Of a stretch of DNA of 64,000 nt, positions 33,706-44,206 are shown piece after piece. Below the pieces are notes generated by a model. The model worked only from the letters and a program-made list of their open reading frames with translations, ran no database searches and was not told where the DNA came from. The stretch covers positions 1 through 64,000 of the forward strand of contig JAAUSO010000003.1 in assembly GCA_012033205.1 (NCBI GenBank), in the 5' to 3' direction. The position numbers and the translations under genes were made by a program. The stretch is from Richelia sp. SL_2_1. Lineage in GTDB: Bacteria; Cyanobacteriota; Cyanobacteriia; Cyanobacteriales; Nostocaceae. Position 1 is the stretch's first letter. Every line of letters begins with the position of its first letter.

Positions 33706-33739
33706 TTTAGTATCCTTTATATAAGTAATCAATAAATTT

Positions 33740-35028
33740 TTAAATGTAGCCAGAACTAATCTGTTTTTGACAAGCTTCTGACAAAGCAACATCATTAAGT
33801 AGCTGCTGATAAATCTTGACTAACTGGTCATTAAGTTTGTGTAGGTCATAGTGTTTTTCTACATAATTACGACCTGCTTGCCCCATTTCTGTCCAAATTT
33901 CTGGATGGTCAAGCAAATAACCTAATTTTTGGGCTAAAGCATCAGCGTTTCGTTCGGGTACTAGATATCCAGATATCCCGTCTTCTACTAATTCGGGAAT
34001 ACCACCATGGTAGGTACTAATAACAGGTAAGCCCATTGCCATTGCTTCTTTTAAAACATTGATTGGTGCATCTTGATTGCCATCGGCAGCGGTAACGCTA
34101 GGAGCGATAAATAAATGCGATATATCGAGAATTTCTCTAATTTCTTGTTCGTTTTTCCAACCGACTAAATTAACAATATTACCTACATTTAATTCATCAA
34201 TCAATTGCTGCAATTCAAACTTTAATTCTCCGTCACCAATAATGTTATATTCAAGATTTGAGTGAGTTTTAGCTTGTTGTGCTACGGCACGAATTGCATA
34301 TTCAATACCTTTTTTTCAACCAGACGACCTGTTGTCGCAATGCGTATTTTTCCATCAGCAGAAGGGTAACGAAAAGCAAAAGGGAATTTGTTGCAATCTA
34401 GACCGGAACGATGCACAACGATGTTTTTTGGGTTGCAGCCTAATGCTATTACTCGCTGTTTAAAAAAATCACAGTTAGCTAAAAAAAAGTCTCCGGTTTG
34501 AAATAATTCACTGTATATATCTCTTCCTTTTGTTTCCACAAAACTGCTGATATCATAACCACGAAAAGTTGTAATTAATTTGGCATCAGGAGAATGCATA
34601 ATCCGAAAAGCCATTCCTCGAAAACTTAAAGTGCCAAATTGGCAATGAATTATATCGTAAGTTTTAGATAAATTAGGGATTGTACTATATAATAAATACA
34701 AATAAATTGCTGATTTACCGTATTTGAAAAAATTTAGCGATCGCAATGTTAAAAAAGGATTTTGCAAAATATTTTTTAAAAAGATAAATAACCCATTAAA
34801 GATTCTTGCTAAAAAGTTTTCACTAATTTCAGGTAAATAATAAGTGGGTTTTAATAAAGCATATTTTTCGACATCAGGATGTACTTTATCTAAATCACCC
34901 TTGTAATCGGCATAAATATCAACTTCATGTCCTCGCTCCATCAAACCTACTATTTGATTAACAATAAAAGTTTCTGATAAAACGGGAAAATGACTGACTA
35001 TAAAAGCAATTTTCATAATTTTTTTCAC
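33740..35028 (-). CDS. Family 4 glycosyltransferase, split by -1 frameshift (34282..35028 + 33740..34213)
   Basis: N-part ends RLVEKK; -1 frame continues GIEYAIRAVAQQAKTHS... into the GT4 domain (GWKNEQEIREIL, EAMAMGLPVISTYHGGIPELVEDG). Run of 7 T (+ strand) at 34310-34316. Confidence 0.9.
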
Positions 35029-35044
35029 TCAATAGCTTCTTAAA

Positions 35045-35968
35045 TTAACCGCGATTTGCTGTTCCTCCTAACTTCAAGCGCGTCAATTCCCACGCACTTA
35101 CATACCTCACAAAACACATTGTTAGAGAAACTTTGATTTTTTGCTCAAAACTTTGCAAACGCGAATCTTGAAAGGCATTAATTGCAAAGTTGACGGGAGG
35201 TACTATAGAGTCAAAAAGCAGACGTGCAAACATTTTTTGGCGCTGTATAAAGTGGTCGTCAGGTTTAATATATAAGTTATAAACTCCACCTGCTAAACGC
35301 ACGGTTCGCTTATATAAATCTGCCCAAGAATAACGAGTCGGGTGAGCAACACAAGTATCCTCGGCATAGATTTGCTGATAGCCAGCTTCGTACACCCGTT
35401 TACCCCATTCCATATCACCGTTAGATTTCAAATTAGCATTAAATAATCCGACGCGATCAAATACTGCTTTGAAAGTGAATACATTGGCAGTCGCACCTGC
35501 TTTGCGATTGTTAAGCAATCGTTCTTGAGGAAAAGCAGTGATACTTTCATACAGTTCTACAGGAGTAGGTTGCTGGGGATTTTTAAAAAATAGGTTCACT
35601 TTCCCCGCAACTAAACCACAGTTATCCATTGCTAATAAATTTTTCACACCTTTTTCCAGCCAATCCAATGCGGGAATACAATCTGCATCCGTAAAAGCAA
35701 TCACTTTACCTTTGGCTAGAGAAATACCTCGATTCCTTGCTGCATAAGAACCAGGAGTACTTTCGTAAGTTGCGATCGCACTTGTAAATTGCTCGACGAC
35801 ACCTTTAATATTTTGTCCTTCATCTGAACCATTATCAACAACAATCACTTCATAAAGGCTTTTTGGATAGGTTTGAACATCTATTGCTTCTAAGCAGATT
35901 TTTAGCCGCTCGGCATCATTGAAAACTGGAATAATCACGGAAACAAAAGGACTACTGGAATGAACCAT
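35045..35968 (-). CDS. Family 2 glycosyltransferase
   Basis: VSVIIPVFNDAERLKICLEAI...VVDNGS...FTDADCIP. Confidence 0.9.
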   Translation of the reverse strand: MVHSSSPFVSVIIPVFNDAERLKICLEAIDVQTYPKSLYEVIVVDNGSDEGQNIKGVVEQFTSAIATYESTPGSYAARNRGISLAKGKVIAFTDADCIPALDWLEKGVKNLLAMDNCGLVAGKVNLFFKNPQQPTPVELYESITAFPQERLLNNRKAGATANVFTFKAVFDRVGLFNANLKSNGDMEWGKRVYEAGYQQIYAEDTCVAHPTRYSWADLYKRTVRLAGGVYNLYIKPDDHFIQRQKMFARLLFDSIVPPVNFAINAFQDSRLQSFEQKIKVSLTMCFVRYVSAWELTRLKLGGTANRG

Positions 35969-36105
35969 CTAATGTTTGCTCGCTCAATTTTAACTGCTAA
36001 TTACTACTGTTTTTCTCGATGAATTTTGAGCAGATTGATGTAAATAAAGGTTATTTAACTTTTTAACTACTTTTATTTACACCAAGCCACATTTATGTCA
36101 ATTTA

Positions 36106-37575
36106 CTATTTATTTGCAGCTACAACAGTTAAATTATTATCATCTTCCGATGAAGTCACTTGCTTCCACTCTTCTTTAGTAAAGTCTTCATGATAAGAAC
36201 GCTCGGTATTAACCTCCCACAAATCGTGTTGCTCTCCTAAGAGATTTTTCGCTGCTAATAACGCTGTCAGCATGGAATGGTCTTGATTATTATAACGATG
36301 CATTCCATTTCTACCAGTAGTTTGCAAATTTTCAAACCCTTGCAAATAATTTTGAATTACATCTAAATGCTGGCGATAATCGCCATCGTAAACTGGATAA
36401 GCTTTCGGTTGACGAATCACAACTCCGTCTTCTACTTTCGCACCTTTAGCTAATCCCAACACTCCCAATTCTTGCTTGGCTAATTCAATTAATTCTGCAT
36501 CGGTTTTCGACCACAAAGGGTCACCAATGTTACAAAAATATTCCATACCCAAACAAGTTTTACTAGCATCAGGAACCATAGCAGCACTCCAATTTTTGAA
36601 GTTCTGAATCCGTCCGACTTTCACTTCTGAAGCATGAATATAAATCCAATTGTCGGGGAATAAATCTGGTGCATCTATAATCAAGGACACAATCAGAAAA
36701 TCCCGGTATTTCAAACCGTTTGCAGCTTTTACTACTTCATCTGGTAGACTTGGATTCATTTTCTGAACTAACAGATTCAAAGGCATACTAGAGATAAAAT
36801 TCTCTCCCTCAATTTGAATCAGATTATCATCGCGCTGAGCAATCACTTTAGTGATGCGCTTTCCTTCACGCTCCATTCCCAGTACTTTTGTATTCAAATG
36901 CACTTCACCGCCAGCTTCTTCTATCTTTTCGGCAAAGCGTTCCCACATCATTCCCGGCCCTAATCTGGGGTAATCAAATTCTTTAATTAGGGTTTTAGTA
37001 TCATTTTTACCAAAAAATGCATTGATAACTGCGGTTTTTACAGACAAGCCTTTGATGCGCTGCGCTGCCCATTCTGCTTGAATCTGAGTACAGGGAATAC
37101 CCCAAACCTTCTCAGTATAAGTTTTAAAAAAAGTTCTATAAAGACGTTCACCAAAGCGGTTTGTCACCCATTGTTCTAAATTCTCTTCTACCGGCAGCGG
37201 TCTGCGTTTGGCTTCTAAGTAAGACCACATAATCAAGAAGCTTTCGGAAATTCCCAATTTTTGCAGGGTATCAAAAGCACTTAAAGGATATTGAAAAAAT
37301 TTGCCTTGATAATAGATGCGCGACATACGTGGAGTTTTGATGAAATCATCTTCAAGAACTTCATACCACAGGTCTTGTACTTCTTGAACTTTGGTGAAAA
37401 AACGATGACCACCAATATCAAAATGATACCCTTTATACTTCTCTGTCCGAGAGATTCCACCTACTGTGTCTGATTGCTCCAAGACAATAGGTTTAATCCC
37501 GTTCTTAACTAAATGATAAGCAGCAGTTAAACCTGCTGGACCGGCTCCGATAACGACAACTGGATGATTGTTCAT
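36106..37575 (-). CDS. FAD-dependent NAD(P)-binding oxidoreductase (UDP-galactopyranose mutase/amine-oxidase-like)
   Basis: PVVVIGAGPAGLTAAYHLVKNGIKPIVLEQSDTVGGISRTEKYKGYHFDIGGHRFFTK. Confidence 0.88.
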   Translation of the reverse strand: MNNHPVVVIGAGPAGLTAAYHLVKNGIKPIVLEQSDTVGGISRTEKYKGYHFDIGGHRFFTKVQEVQDLWYEVLEDDFIKTPRMSRIYYQGKFFQYPLSAFDTLQKLGISESFLIMWSYLEAKRRPLPVEENLEQWVTNRFGERLYRTFFKTYTEKVWGIPCTQIQAEWAAQRIKGLSVKTAVINAFFGKNDTKTLIKEFDYPRLGPGMMWERFAEKIEEAGGEVHLNTKVLGMEREGKRITKVIAQRDDNLIQIEGENFISSMPLNLLVQKMNPSLPDEVVKAANGLKYRDFLIVSLIIDAPDLFPDNWIYIHASEVKVGRIQNFKNWSAAMVPDASKTCLGMEYFCNIGDPLWSKTDAELIELAKQELGVLGLAKGAKVEDGVVIRQPKAYPVYDGDYRQHLDVIQNYLQGFENLQTTGRNGMHRYNNQDHSMLTALLAAKNLLGEQHDLWEVNTERSYHEDFTKEEWKQVTSSEDDNNLTVVAANK

Positions 37576-37615
37576 AACTTCAAGTAAGGGTGTATTAGTT
37601 TCTGTGGGATGAATT

Positions 37616-38638
37616 TCATGCAGTGGAGATATCTAACTTTGATAAGAACCACTGATGCCATAAATAGTTAGTTGTACCAACAGCAAAGGCTAAACCACCG
37701 TAAATGTAATAAAACCAATGCCAAGGAATGACGCGCAATGCGAACCCTAAGCCACGTTTATCATGAAAGAAACGATAAACTGCAAAATTTAGCCATAGCA
37801 TGATTAGACTTAGTACCGCAGTCACAGCCAAAAATCCAGACCACCACCAAGCTGCAACTAAAGTACCTAAAATTGCATAAATCAAAACTACGCTTAAACG
37901 ACTAGATACCCCTAAGTTCAAGTCATTATCTAATTGACGTTGACGCAAAATCAATTCTGTCCAAGGCAAAGCACGGTAGAAGATTTCTGCTTTTAATAAA
38001 GAAACAATGCCCCATCGTTTCAGATGCTTTACCTGTAAATCTTTCACAAGCTTAATTTTATAACCACCGCGTCTAATACGGTAGCCTAGTTCGATATCTT
38101 CTATACTAGGTCGTCGATAGCTCTCGTTAAATCCACTTAAAGAAAGAAATGTTTCGCGACGGATTGCACCACAAGCACCCCAAAATGTGAAGGCTTCTTG
38201 ACTCGCTATTTGATGAGTGTAATGGTGAAATAAATTTTTATACTGTGACAAAAAGTTACTTGCTCCTGGTTGATCATCATAGGAGCCAATCAAGGCAGCT
38301 AAATCGGATTCATTTTCAAAAGCTTTTTTGACTTGACTAATTGCATCTTGAGAAATGACTACATCAGCATCCACGAAGTAGAGTATATCCCCCGTGGCAG
38401 CACTCGCACCAATATTACGGGCTTTCGCAGGACCTGCATTTACAGCCATCCTGATTACCTTAGCACCGAATTCTTCCGCTACCAACCAAGAGCCGTCTGT
38501 ATCTGCATCGGAGACAACTATGACTTCATCTGGATAAATTGTTGATTCTTTCAGGCTAGACAAGCATAGACGAAAGCTATCACCTCCATTGTGTACTGGG
38601 ATAATTACTGAAATACTTACCTGAGTAGGAGTATGCAT
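37616..38638 (-). CDS. Family 2 glycosyltransferase with C-terminal TM segments
   Basis: VSISVIIPVHNGGDSFRLCLSSL...FVDADVVI. Confidence 0.9.
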   Translation of the reverse strand: MHTPTQVSISVIIPVHNGGDSFRLCLSSLKESTIYPDEVIVVSDADTDGSWLVAEEFGAKVIRMAVNAGPAKARNIGASAATGDILYFVDADVVISQDAISQVKKAFENESDLAALIGSYDDQPGASNFLSQYKNLFHHYTHQIASQEAFTFWGACGAIRRETFLSLSGFNESYRRPSIEDIELGYRIRRGGYKIKLVKDLQVKHLKRWGIVSLLKAEIFYRALPWTELILRQRQLDNDLNLGVSSRLSVVLIYAILGTLVAAWWWSGFLAVTAVLSLIMLWLNFAVYRFFHDKRGLGFALRVIPWHWFYYIYGGLAFAVGTTNYLWHQWFLSKLDISTA

Positions 38639-38956
38639 TGTAAGTTAATTCCTTATCACTCCATAAACAATTCAATTGTGTATTTATTCAGCTTCTTTTT
38701 GAATGAGTATACAGGAAAATGCTTATTTTGTAGATGACTTTTTTATGCCCTTTATTACTTACTTTAATCATTAGAAAGCAATAAAGGGCTATTTAAAACA
38801 CATTAAACAAAATTTTGCTTTAACTTTACAAATATAAAGTTTTGATGAACAAGATAAATGTAACTATGGAGGAGTATTTGAAAAAGCATATATTTTTTGG
38901 TAATAGTAAAATAATTTGCTTCTAAATTTAAGTGTAATAACGAAAAAGATTTATTT

Positions 38957-40270
38957 CTAAATTTCAGTGGATGGGAATTTGATTAAGCTTTTTTTATCTA
39001 GAATATTTCTTGATTTTAAATACCAGAATATGATTAATAATGGAAGCACATATTTATCCCAAGGATATGCCTTCATCATTAATCCACAGTTTATTAATAA
39101 AAGCCAAAAAGTAAGATTGAGACGAGTAAAAAATCTCAAACAAGTAATTAATGCTAAAAAATAAAATAGAGCCAATCTCAAAAAGTCGTTTGGAACTAAT
39201 CTTGTGGCGGCTTTAAATAAAATTCCGTGAGCTTCTAAAAGTGGAAAAATGATAAATAATAACAACAAAACAGCAGCTAAAAATATATTATTGCGTGTCA
39301 ATATTTTTTTTATTCTCAATTTAGGACGGAACAAAATTAATTCTGGGATTACAAAATATAAGCCAACAGAACTGAGAGCAAAATAACAACCGCTAAGGTC
39401 TATTGACCATAAGTTTTGTTGTACCTTTGGTACTGTACGTGCTGCCATACCTGCTTCAGGAGCTATACCTTGAAAAAATAATAACCATCCTACTATTGAT
39501 AATGAAGCAATTAATGGCATTAACCAACGAAGAGAATTTATTCGGGTTTTAGTTATATTTAAATAATCTGTTTCGATAATTCCCTGTTCTTGTTCACTAT
39601 TTTCTGAGTATGAATTAGCAAGTTGTTTTAAATCATCTTTTAAACCATATATTCGGATTTTAATTATTAAGTAATTAATCAATTCAAAAATAGCGATCAC
39701 GAAAGGGAAAGCTAGCATAAATTGACGAGATGCAACTGCTAAAATAAATGCAAAGCTACTAAGTATATGTTGAGAACGAAGATAAAACCAAAATCCTAGT
39801 AAGACAAAAAACGCAGCGATAATATCAGTATAAAGACGACCACTTAAAATCAAATAATAAGGGAATAATAATAAACCGCATACACTTAAAACTGATTTTT
39901 TCGTCACTTTGCCTTTTGGTAAGCCGATAAAACAAGTCATCAAAAAAGAAATGATCAAATTTAAAAATCTTCCAGCAAAAATTCCACCTTGAAACAGATA
40001 TTCCAATCCTCCAAACATCATAAATGGCAATGGAGTATTAAGTTCACCGTAATTTCCGAGCAATTCTAAACTAGGAATCAAACTATAGCTAAATCTTAAA
40101 CTTGTTTCCCAGTAATGTGGTTCGTCAGTCGTTGCGGGATATTGAAGTTTATCTAGAGCAAGAAACAATAATAAGTAAATAACACCTACAGAAATTAAAA
40201 AATATATTCTAAATAAGTATGTTTTTTTGATTTTATGTCTAAAATTTCTAAAATTATTATTTATTTTCAT
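38957..40270 (-). CDS. Polytopic membrane protein, GT-C glycosyltransferase-like (paralogue 1)
   Basis: Multi-TM; ATTDEPHYWETSLRFSYSLIPSLELLGNYGELNTPLPFMMFGGLEYLFQGGIFAGRFLN. Confidence 0.75.
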   Translation of the reverse strand: MKINNNFRNFRHKIKKTYLFRIYFLISVGVIYLLLFLALDKLQYPATTDEPHYWETSLRFSYSLIPSLELLGNYGELNTPLPFMMFGGLEYLFQGGIFAGRFLNLIISFLMTCFIGLPKGKVTKKSVLSVCGLLLFPYYLILSGRLYTDIIAAFFVLLGFWFYLRSQHILSSFAFILAVASRQFMLAFPFVIAIFELINYLIIKIRIYGLKDDLKQLANSYSENSEQEQGIIETDYLNITKTRINSLRWLMPLIASLSIVGWLLFFQGIAPEAGMAARTVPKVQQNLWSIDLSGCYFALSSVGLYFVIPELILFRPKLRIKKILTRNNIFLAAVLLLLFIIFPLLEAHGILFKAATRLVPNDFLRLALFYFLALITCLRFFTRLNLTFWLLLINCGLMMKAYPWDKYVLPLLIIFWYLKSRNILDKKSLIKFPSTEI

Positions 40271-40637
40271 GGCAATTGACTTAAGTAAATTTTTTACTTA
40301 CATAGATATAAATAAATCAAATATAAATACAGAAGATTTCAGCGCGGGTGAGGTAGAGAAATACCCCACCCGCCTTGACAAGAGGAGGGTTGGGAGGGGT
40401 GTACTGTACTTCATTTACTTGCAAACTGGTGTATGTACTTTTGAAGTTTTGAACAAGAAAATAAATATATTTTTATATTTATACCTAGTTTTATAGATTA
40501 TACGCAACAGCGTATTTATGCAAGATGCGGTCAGAAAAAATCACATTACGATATGAACTACCTGAAGTAAAACACAATAGAGTATACCGCCTGAAATACA
40601 GGATAGTTAGCTCAGTAATGAAGGCAAAATTAGATAA

Positions 40638-41837
40638 TTATAAAAATTGAGAGATTTTTCTTTGATGAATAATGTTTTTATCTAAGATTCCGATAGATTT
40701 TAAATACCAGAAAACGATTAACAGAGGAAGCACATATTTATCCCAAGGATATGCTTTTATCATTAATCCGCTATTTACTAATAGAATCCAAAAAGCAAGA
40801 TTGGGACGAGCAAAAAATCTCCAACAAGTAATTAATGCTAAAAAATAAAATAGTGTTAATCTTAAAAAGTCGTTTGGAAGTAATTTTGCAACCTTAATTA
40901 AAATTCCGTGCGCTTCTAAAGGTGGAAAAATGATAAATAAGAACAATAAAACGGCAGCTAAAAATATATTTTGGCGTGTCAATAGATTTTTGATTCTCAA
41001 CTTGGGACGAAATAAAATTAATTCTGGAATTACAAAATATAACCCAAGACAAGCTAAAAAATACAGACTATTATTTAGCTCAACTGACCACCAATTCAGC
41101 TGAACTTCTGGTGTAGAACGTTCTGTAATTGCAGCTTGAGGAGCTATTCCTTTGAAAAGTAAAAACCAACCAAAAATAGAAAAAGAAGCAATTAGTGGTG
41201 CAAGAATACGAATCAGTTGCTGTTTGGATTGCTTTTTTTGATTATTGATAAATTTAATTTTTAAATAGTTGAAAACTTCATAAGCTGTGATTGCGACAGG
41301 GAACACTAACATATATTGGCGTGATGCAATTGCTAATACAAAGCTAATTCCACTAAAAATATGTTGACAACGGATATAGAACACAAATCCTATTAATACG
41401 AAAAAGCTGGCAATAATATCCGTATAAAGATGTCCGCTTAACCATAAATAGTAAGGAAATGATATTAAGCCGCATAAAGCCAAAAATGAATTTATTCTTG
41501 TTTTATTAATAGGTAGTCCAATAATACAAGTAATTAAAAAAGAAACAAAAAAGTTGAATAGCCGTCCAACAAAAATTCCACCTTTGAATAAAAATTCTAA
41601 AAATCCAAAGATGATAAATGGCAAGGGTGTATTTAATTCTTTGTAATCTTGTAACCAAGTTTGAGGAGGAATTAAGCTACGACTAAAGATTAAACTTGTT
41701 TGCCAAAAATTGGGTTCATCCCAGATTGGAGAAAATTGCAGCTGATTTAAATATAAAAATACGATGAAATATAGTATGCAAATAGCAACTAAAAAGATTT
41801 TCGCGTATTTACTATTGCGTGTTTCTGTTGATAGCAT
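40638..41837 (-). CDS. Polytopic membrane protein, GT-C glycosyltransferase-like (paralogue 2)
   Basis: Near-collinear with 38957..40270: IWDEPNFWQTSLIFSRSLIPPQTWLQDYKELNTPLPFIIFGFLEFLFKGGIFVGRLFN. Confidence 0.75.
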   Translation of the reverse strand: MLSTETRNSKYAKIFLVAICILYFIVFLYLNQLQFSPIWDEPNFWQTSLIFSRSLIPPQTWLQDYKELNTPLPFIIFGFLEFLFKGGIFVGRLFNFFVSFLITCIIGLPINKTRINSFLALCGLISFPYYLWLSGHLYTDIIASFFVLIGFVFYIRCQHIFSGISFVLAIASRQYMLVFPVAITAYEVFNYLKIKFINNQKKQSKQQLIRILAPLIASFSIFGWFLLFKGIAPQAAITERSTPEVQLNWWSVELNNSLYFLACLGLYFVIPELILFRPKLRIKNLLTRQNIFLAAVLLFLFIIFPPLEAHGILIKVAKLLPNDFLRLTLFYFLALITCWRFFARPNLAFWILLVNSGLMIKAYPWDKYVLPLLIVFWYLKSIGILDKNIIHQRKISQFL

Positions 41838-42129
41838 TGATATATTTAATCTATAGAGATAGTGATTGTTTTTAATGTTACTTTCGGAAAAATGTCAAGT
41901 AAGTTGTTTAAATAACATATCTATTTAAATTAAGTAAATTTTAGTACCCATAAGAAAACTCCGTAGATTGTTCGGAATCAGTAGCTTTTCTGATCTGAGT
42001 TCCCTATTTTCTATTCCCTATTTTCTATTCCTTTGGGATTAAAAATGGTTGAGACCGATTAACAATTTATAGATTGGTAGCCATTTAAGATAAAATACTC
42101 ATTGCAATCGCATTAATTAAATTAAATCT

Positions 42130-42567
42130 ATGCCTTTATCAGTTGGAACCCAAGCACCTAATTTCACTACCAAAGATACCAAGGGTAACACCGTTTCTTT
42201 GTCAGATTTTCAAGGAAAGACAGTAGTTTTGTACTTCTACCCTAAAGATGATACTTCCGGATGTACCAAACAAGCTTGTAGCTTCCGTGATGCTCAATCC
42301 CAATATCAAAGTAAGGATATTGTAGTTTTAGGTGTAAGTGCAGATGATGAAGCTTCTCACCAAGCTTTTACTCAAAAATACAATCTCAATTTTCCCTTAC
42401 TAGTTGATACCGAAAAAAACTTAATCCAAGCTTATGACGTTGATGGTGGTGGTTACGCAAAGCGCGTTACCTACGTGATTGACGGTGAAGGTAAAATCAT
42501 TAATGTTGACTCTAGCGTTAATACAAGTACCCACGCTGAAGATGTACTGAAATCTTTGGGTTTGTAA
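42130..42567 (+). CDS. Thioredoxin-dependent peroxiredoxin (BCP/PrxQ type)
   Basis: VVLYFYPKDDTSGCTKQACSFRD. Confidence 0.93.
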   Translation: MPLSVGTQAPNFTTKDTKGNTVSLSDFQGKTVVLYFYPKDDTSGCTKQACSFRDAQSQYQSKDIVVLGVSADDEASHQAFTQKYNLNFPLLVDTEKNLIQAYDVDGGGYAKRVTYVIDGEGKIINVDSSVNTSTHAEDVLKSLGL

Positions 42568-42602
42568 TTTCGACGTTGAGCCTGAAACTATTACGTAGGG
42601 TG

Positions 42603-42666
42603 AGAAGTCAGGTTTTTAGAATAATTCTCTTAAATCACAGATATTTAAGTTAAAAACCCGACTTCT
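42603..42666. repeat. 64 bp palindromic element, same family
   Basis: AGAAGTCAGGTTTTT...AAAAACCCGACTTCT between convergent genes. Confidence 0.85.
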
Positions 42667-42695
42667 ACGATCAGTTAACCTACGAAAAGTTAATT

Positions 42696-43121
42696 TTAAT
42701 TCCCAGAAGCCGGGGTTTGCCCTGGTGTATAAACTGGGAATGCAAAGTCAAAATTACTTGGTTGTCCGTTTGTTGATTGCTGTTGACGTTGTTGTAACAA
42801 ACGCTCTTGCTTTGCACGGAAGGAGTCTGCTTCAGAATTAATTTGCTGCCGATTTTGAGAAGAAAAACCTTGCCAGTCTAATGTGCCAAAATTTGCCCGG
42901 TGAATCAAACTCATTGGATTAAAATTACCATCTTGAGGTCCGTAAATCGAATCTCCATCACCTTGTTTTGTATCAAATGTATTGTTTTGATAGCTAGATG
43001 GTATGGAAAGGTCTTGACTACTTTGAGCCAAACTTGCCCCTGGTGCAATTATACAAGCAATGCCAAATCCGGTAACAGTTGCAGCAACTAATTTATTAAG
43101 CTGTGAAATCGATATTTTCAT
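42696..43121 (-). CDS. Exported hypothetical protein
   Basis: MKISISQLNKLVAATVTGFGIACIIAPGASLAQ signal-like N-terminus. Confidence 0.65.
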   Translation of the reverse strand: MKISISQLNKLVAATVTGFGIACIIAPGASLAQSSQDLSIPSSYQNNTFDTKQGDGDSIYGPQDGNFNPMSLIHRANFGTLDWQGFSSQNRQQINSEADSFRAKQERLLQQRQQQSTNGQPSNFDFAFPVYTPGQTPASGN

Positions 43122-43161
43122 CAAATTTTCCCCTTTTATGACTCTAATTAATACTTCTATT

Positions 43162-44061
43162 TTAGGCAAGAGTACGACGTAGGCGGGGTTGAATGCTTAA
43201 TAATGCTACAACCGCAAAGCCTAACAATACTAGTATTGCACCGCCAAAAGTAACATCACCCCAGAAAGCGTGCATTACTATACTATTTAATCCCCAACTT
43301 TCATGTTGGTAAAGATAGCGAATTGGCTCAATTGCATAGCTCAGAGGATTGATTGTGGCGATAACCTGTAACCATTGAGGCATAAATGACAAAGGAGCTA
43401 AAGCCGTACTGGCAAATAATAACGGTAGGTTCGTAACAAAAATTACCGCTATTAACTCAATGTGTCCCGGTAGTGCAAAAGCTAAACCCAAGGAAAGAGC
43501 CGTTACACCCAAAGCCAGTAGAAACACGATTAAAGCAATGGTACCCAAACCTACTGCATCGGGGATACCTGCTCCCAAAAATGCCGCAGCCCCTACAATT
43601 ACCGCTGCTTGCAGCAAAGTTTGACTGATAATAAAGATTGCCGAAGCAAAGACAATTGAAAAACGCGATGCTAAAGGAGCAACCAGTAACCGATTTAAAA
43701 AGCCAAATTCTCTGTCAAACATAATCGGTAAACCAGCATTCAGCGCTCCACCAAAAGCTGTGAATACTATTATCCCAGCAGCTAAAAATTCAGCATAATT
43801 TGTCGTATTGCCAAAAAGTCCTTTTGGTGCATTTTGGAAAAGTGCGCCAAATAACACCAACCACATTACAGGTTGAATAATACTAGCTACTAAAGTTGAA
43901 GGACGACGCTGTAACTGAATAAATAGACGACGAGTTAAAGCCAAAGTTTCTTGAACCAACTCGCCGAAAACACTTTGATTCGCATCACTGTACAGTTGTG
44001 GTGATGCAATTTCTTGCAAATTAATATCTGCTGATTTGGAAGTTAAAACTGTGCCACTCAT
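43162..44061 (-). CDS. ABC-2 type transporter permease (DrrB-like)
   Basis: Multi-TM; FDREFGFLNRLLVAPL motif; paired with ATPase upstream. Confidence 0.9.
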   Translation of the reverse strand: MSGTVLTSKSADINLQEIASPQLYSDANQSVFGELVQETLALTRRLFIQLQRRPSTLVASIIQPVMWLVLFGALFQNAPKGLFGNTTNYAEFLAAGIIVFTAFGGALNAGLPIMFDREFGFLNRLLVAPLASRFSIVFASAIFIISQTLLQAAVIVGAAAFLGAGIPDAVGLGTIALIVFLLALGVTALSLGLAFALPGHIELIAVIFVTNLPLLFASTALAPLSFMPQWLQVIATINPLSYAIEPIRYLYQHESWGLNSIVMHAFWGDVTFGGAILVLLGFAVVALLSIQPRLRRTLA

Positions 44062-44109
44062 AACGATTTTAGATTTTAGATTTTAGATTTTGGATTTTGG
44101 ATTGAAACA

Positions 44110-44206
44110 GTTGACCTATAACCTTTGACCTATTCCCTTTGACCTATTCCCTTTGACCTATTCCCTTTGACCTATTCCCTTTGACCTATAACCTTTGACC
44201 TATTCC
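44110..44206. repeat. Tandem 14-bp repeat (TTTGACCTATTCCC)n
   Basis: Repeated units between the ABC permease and ATPase genes; period 14 = 2 x 7. Confidence 0.9.

Noticed and set aside
30034-41837. Glycosyltransferase cluster as a novel defence or secondary-metabolite island
   Set aside because: Content (GT2, GT4, GT-C, FAD oxidoreductase) fits ordinary surface polysaccharide synthesis; no defence-type or NRPS/PKS genes seen.
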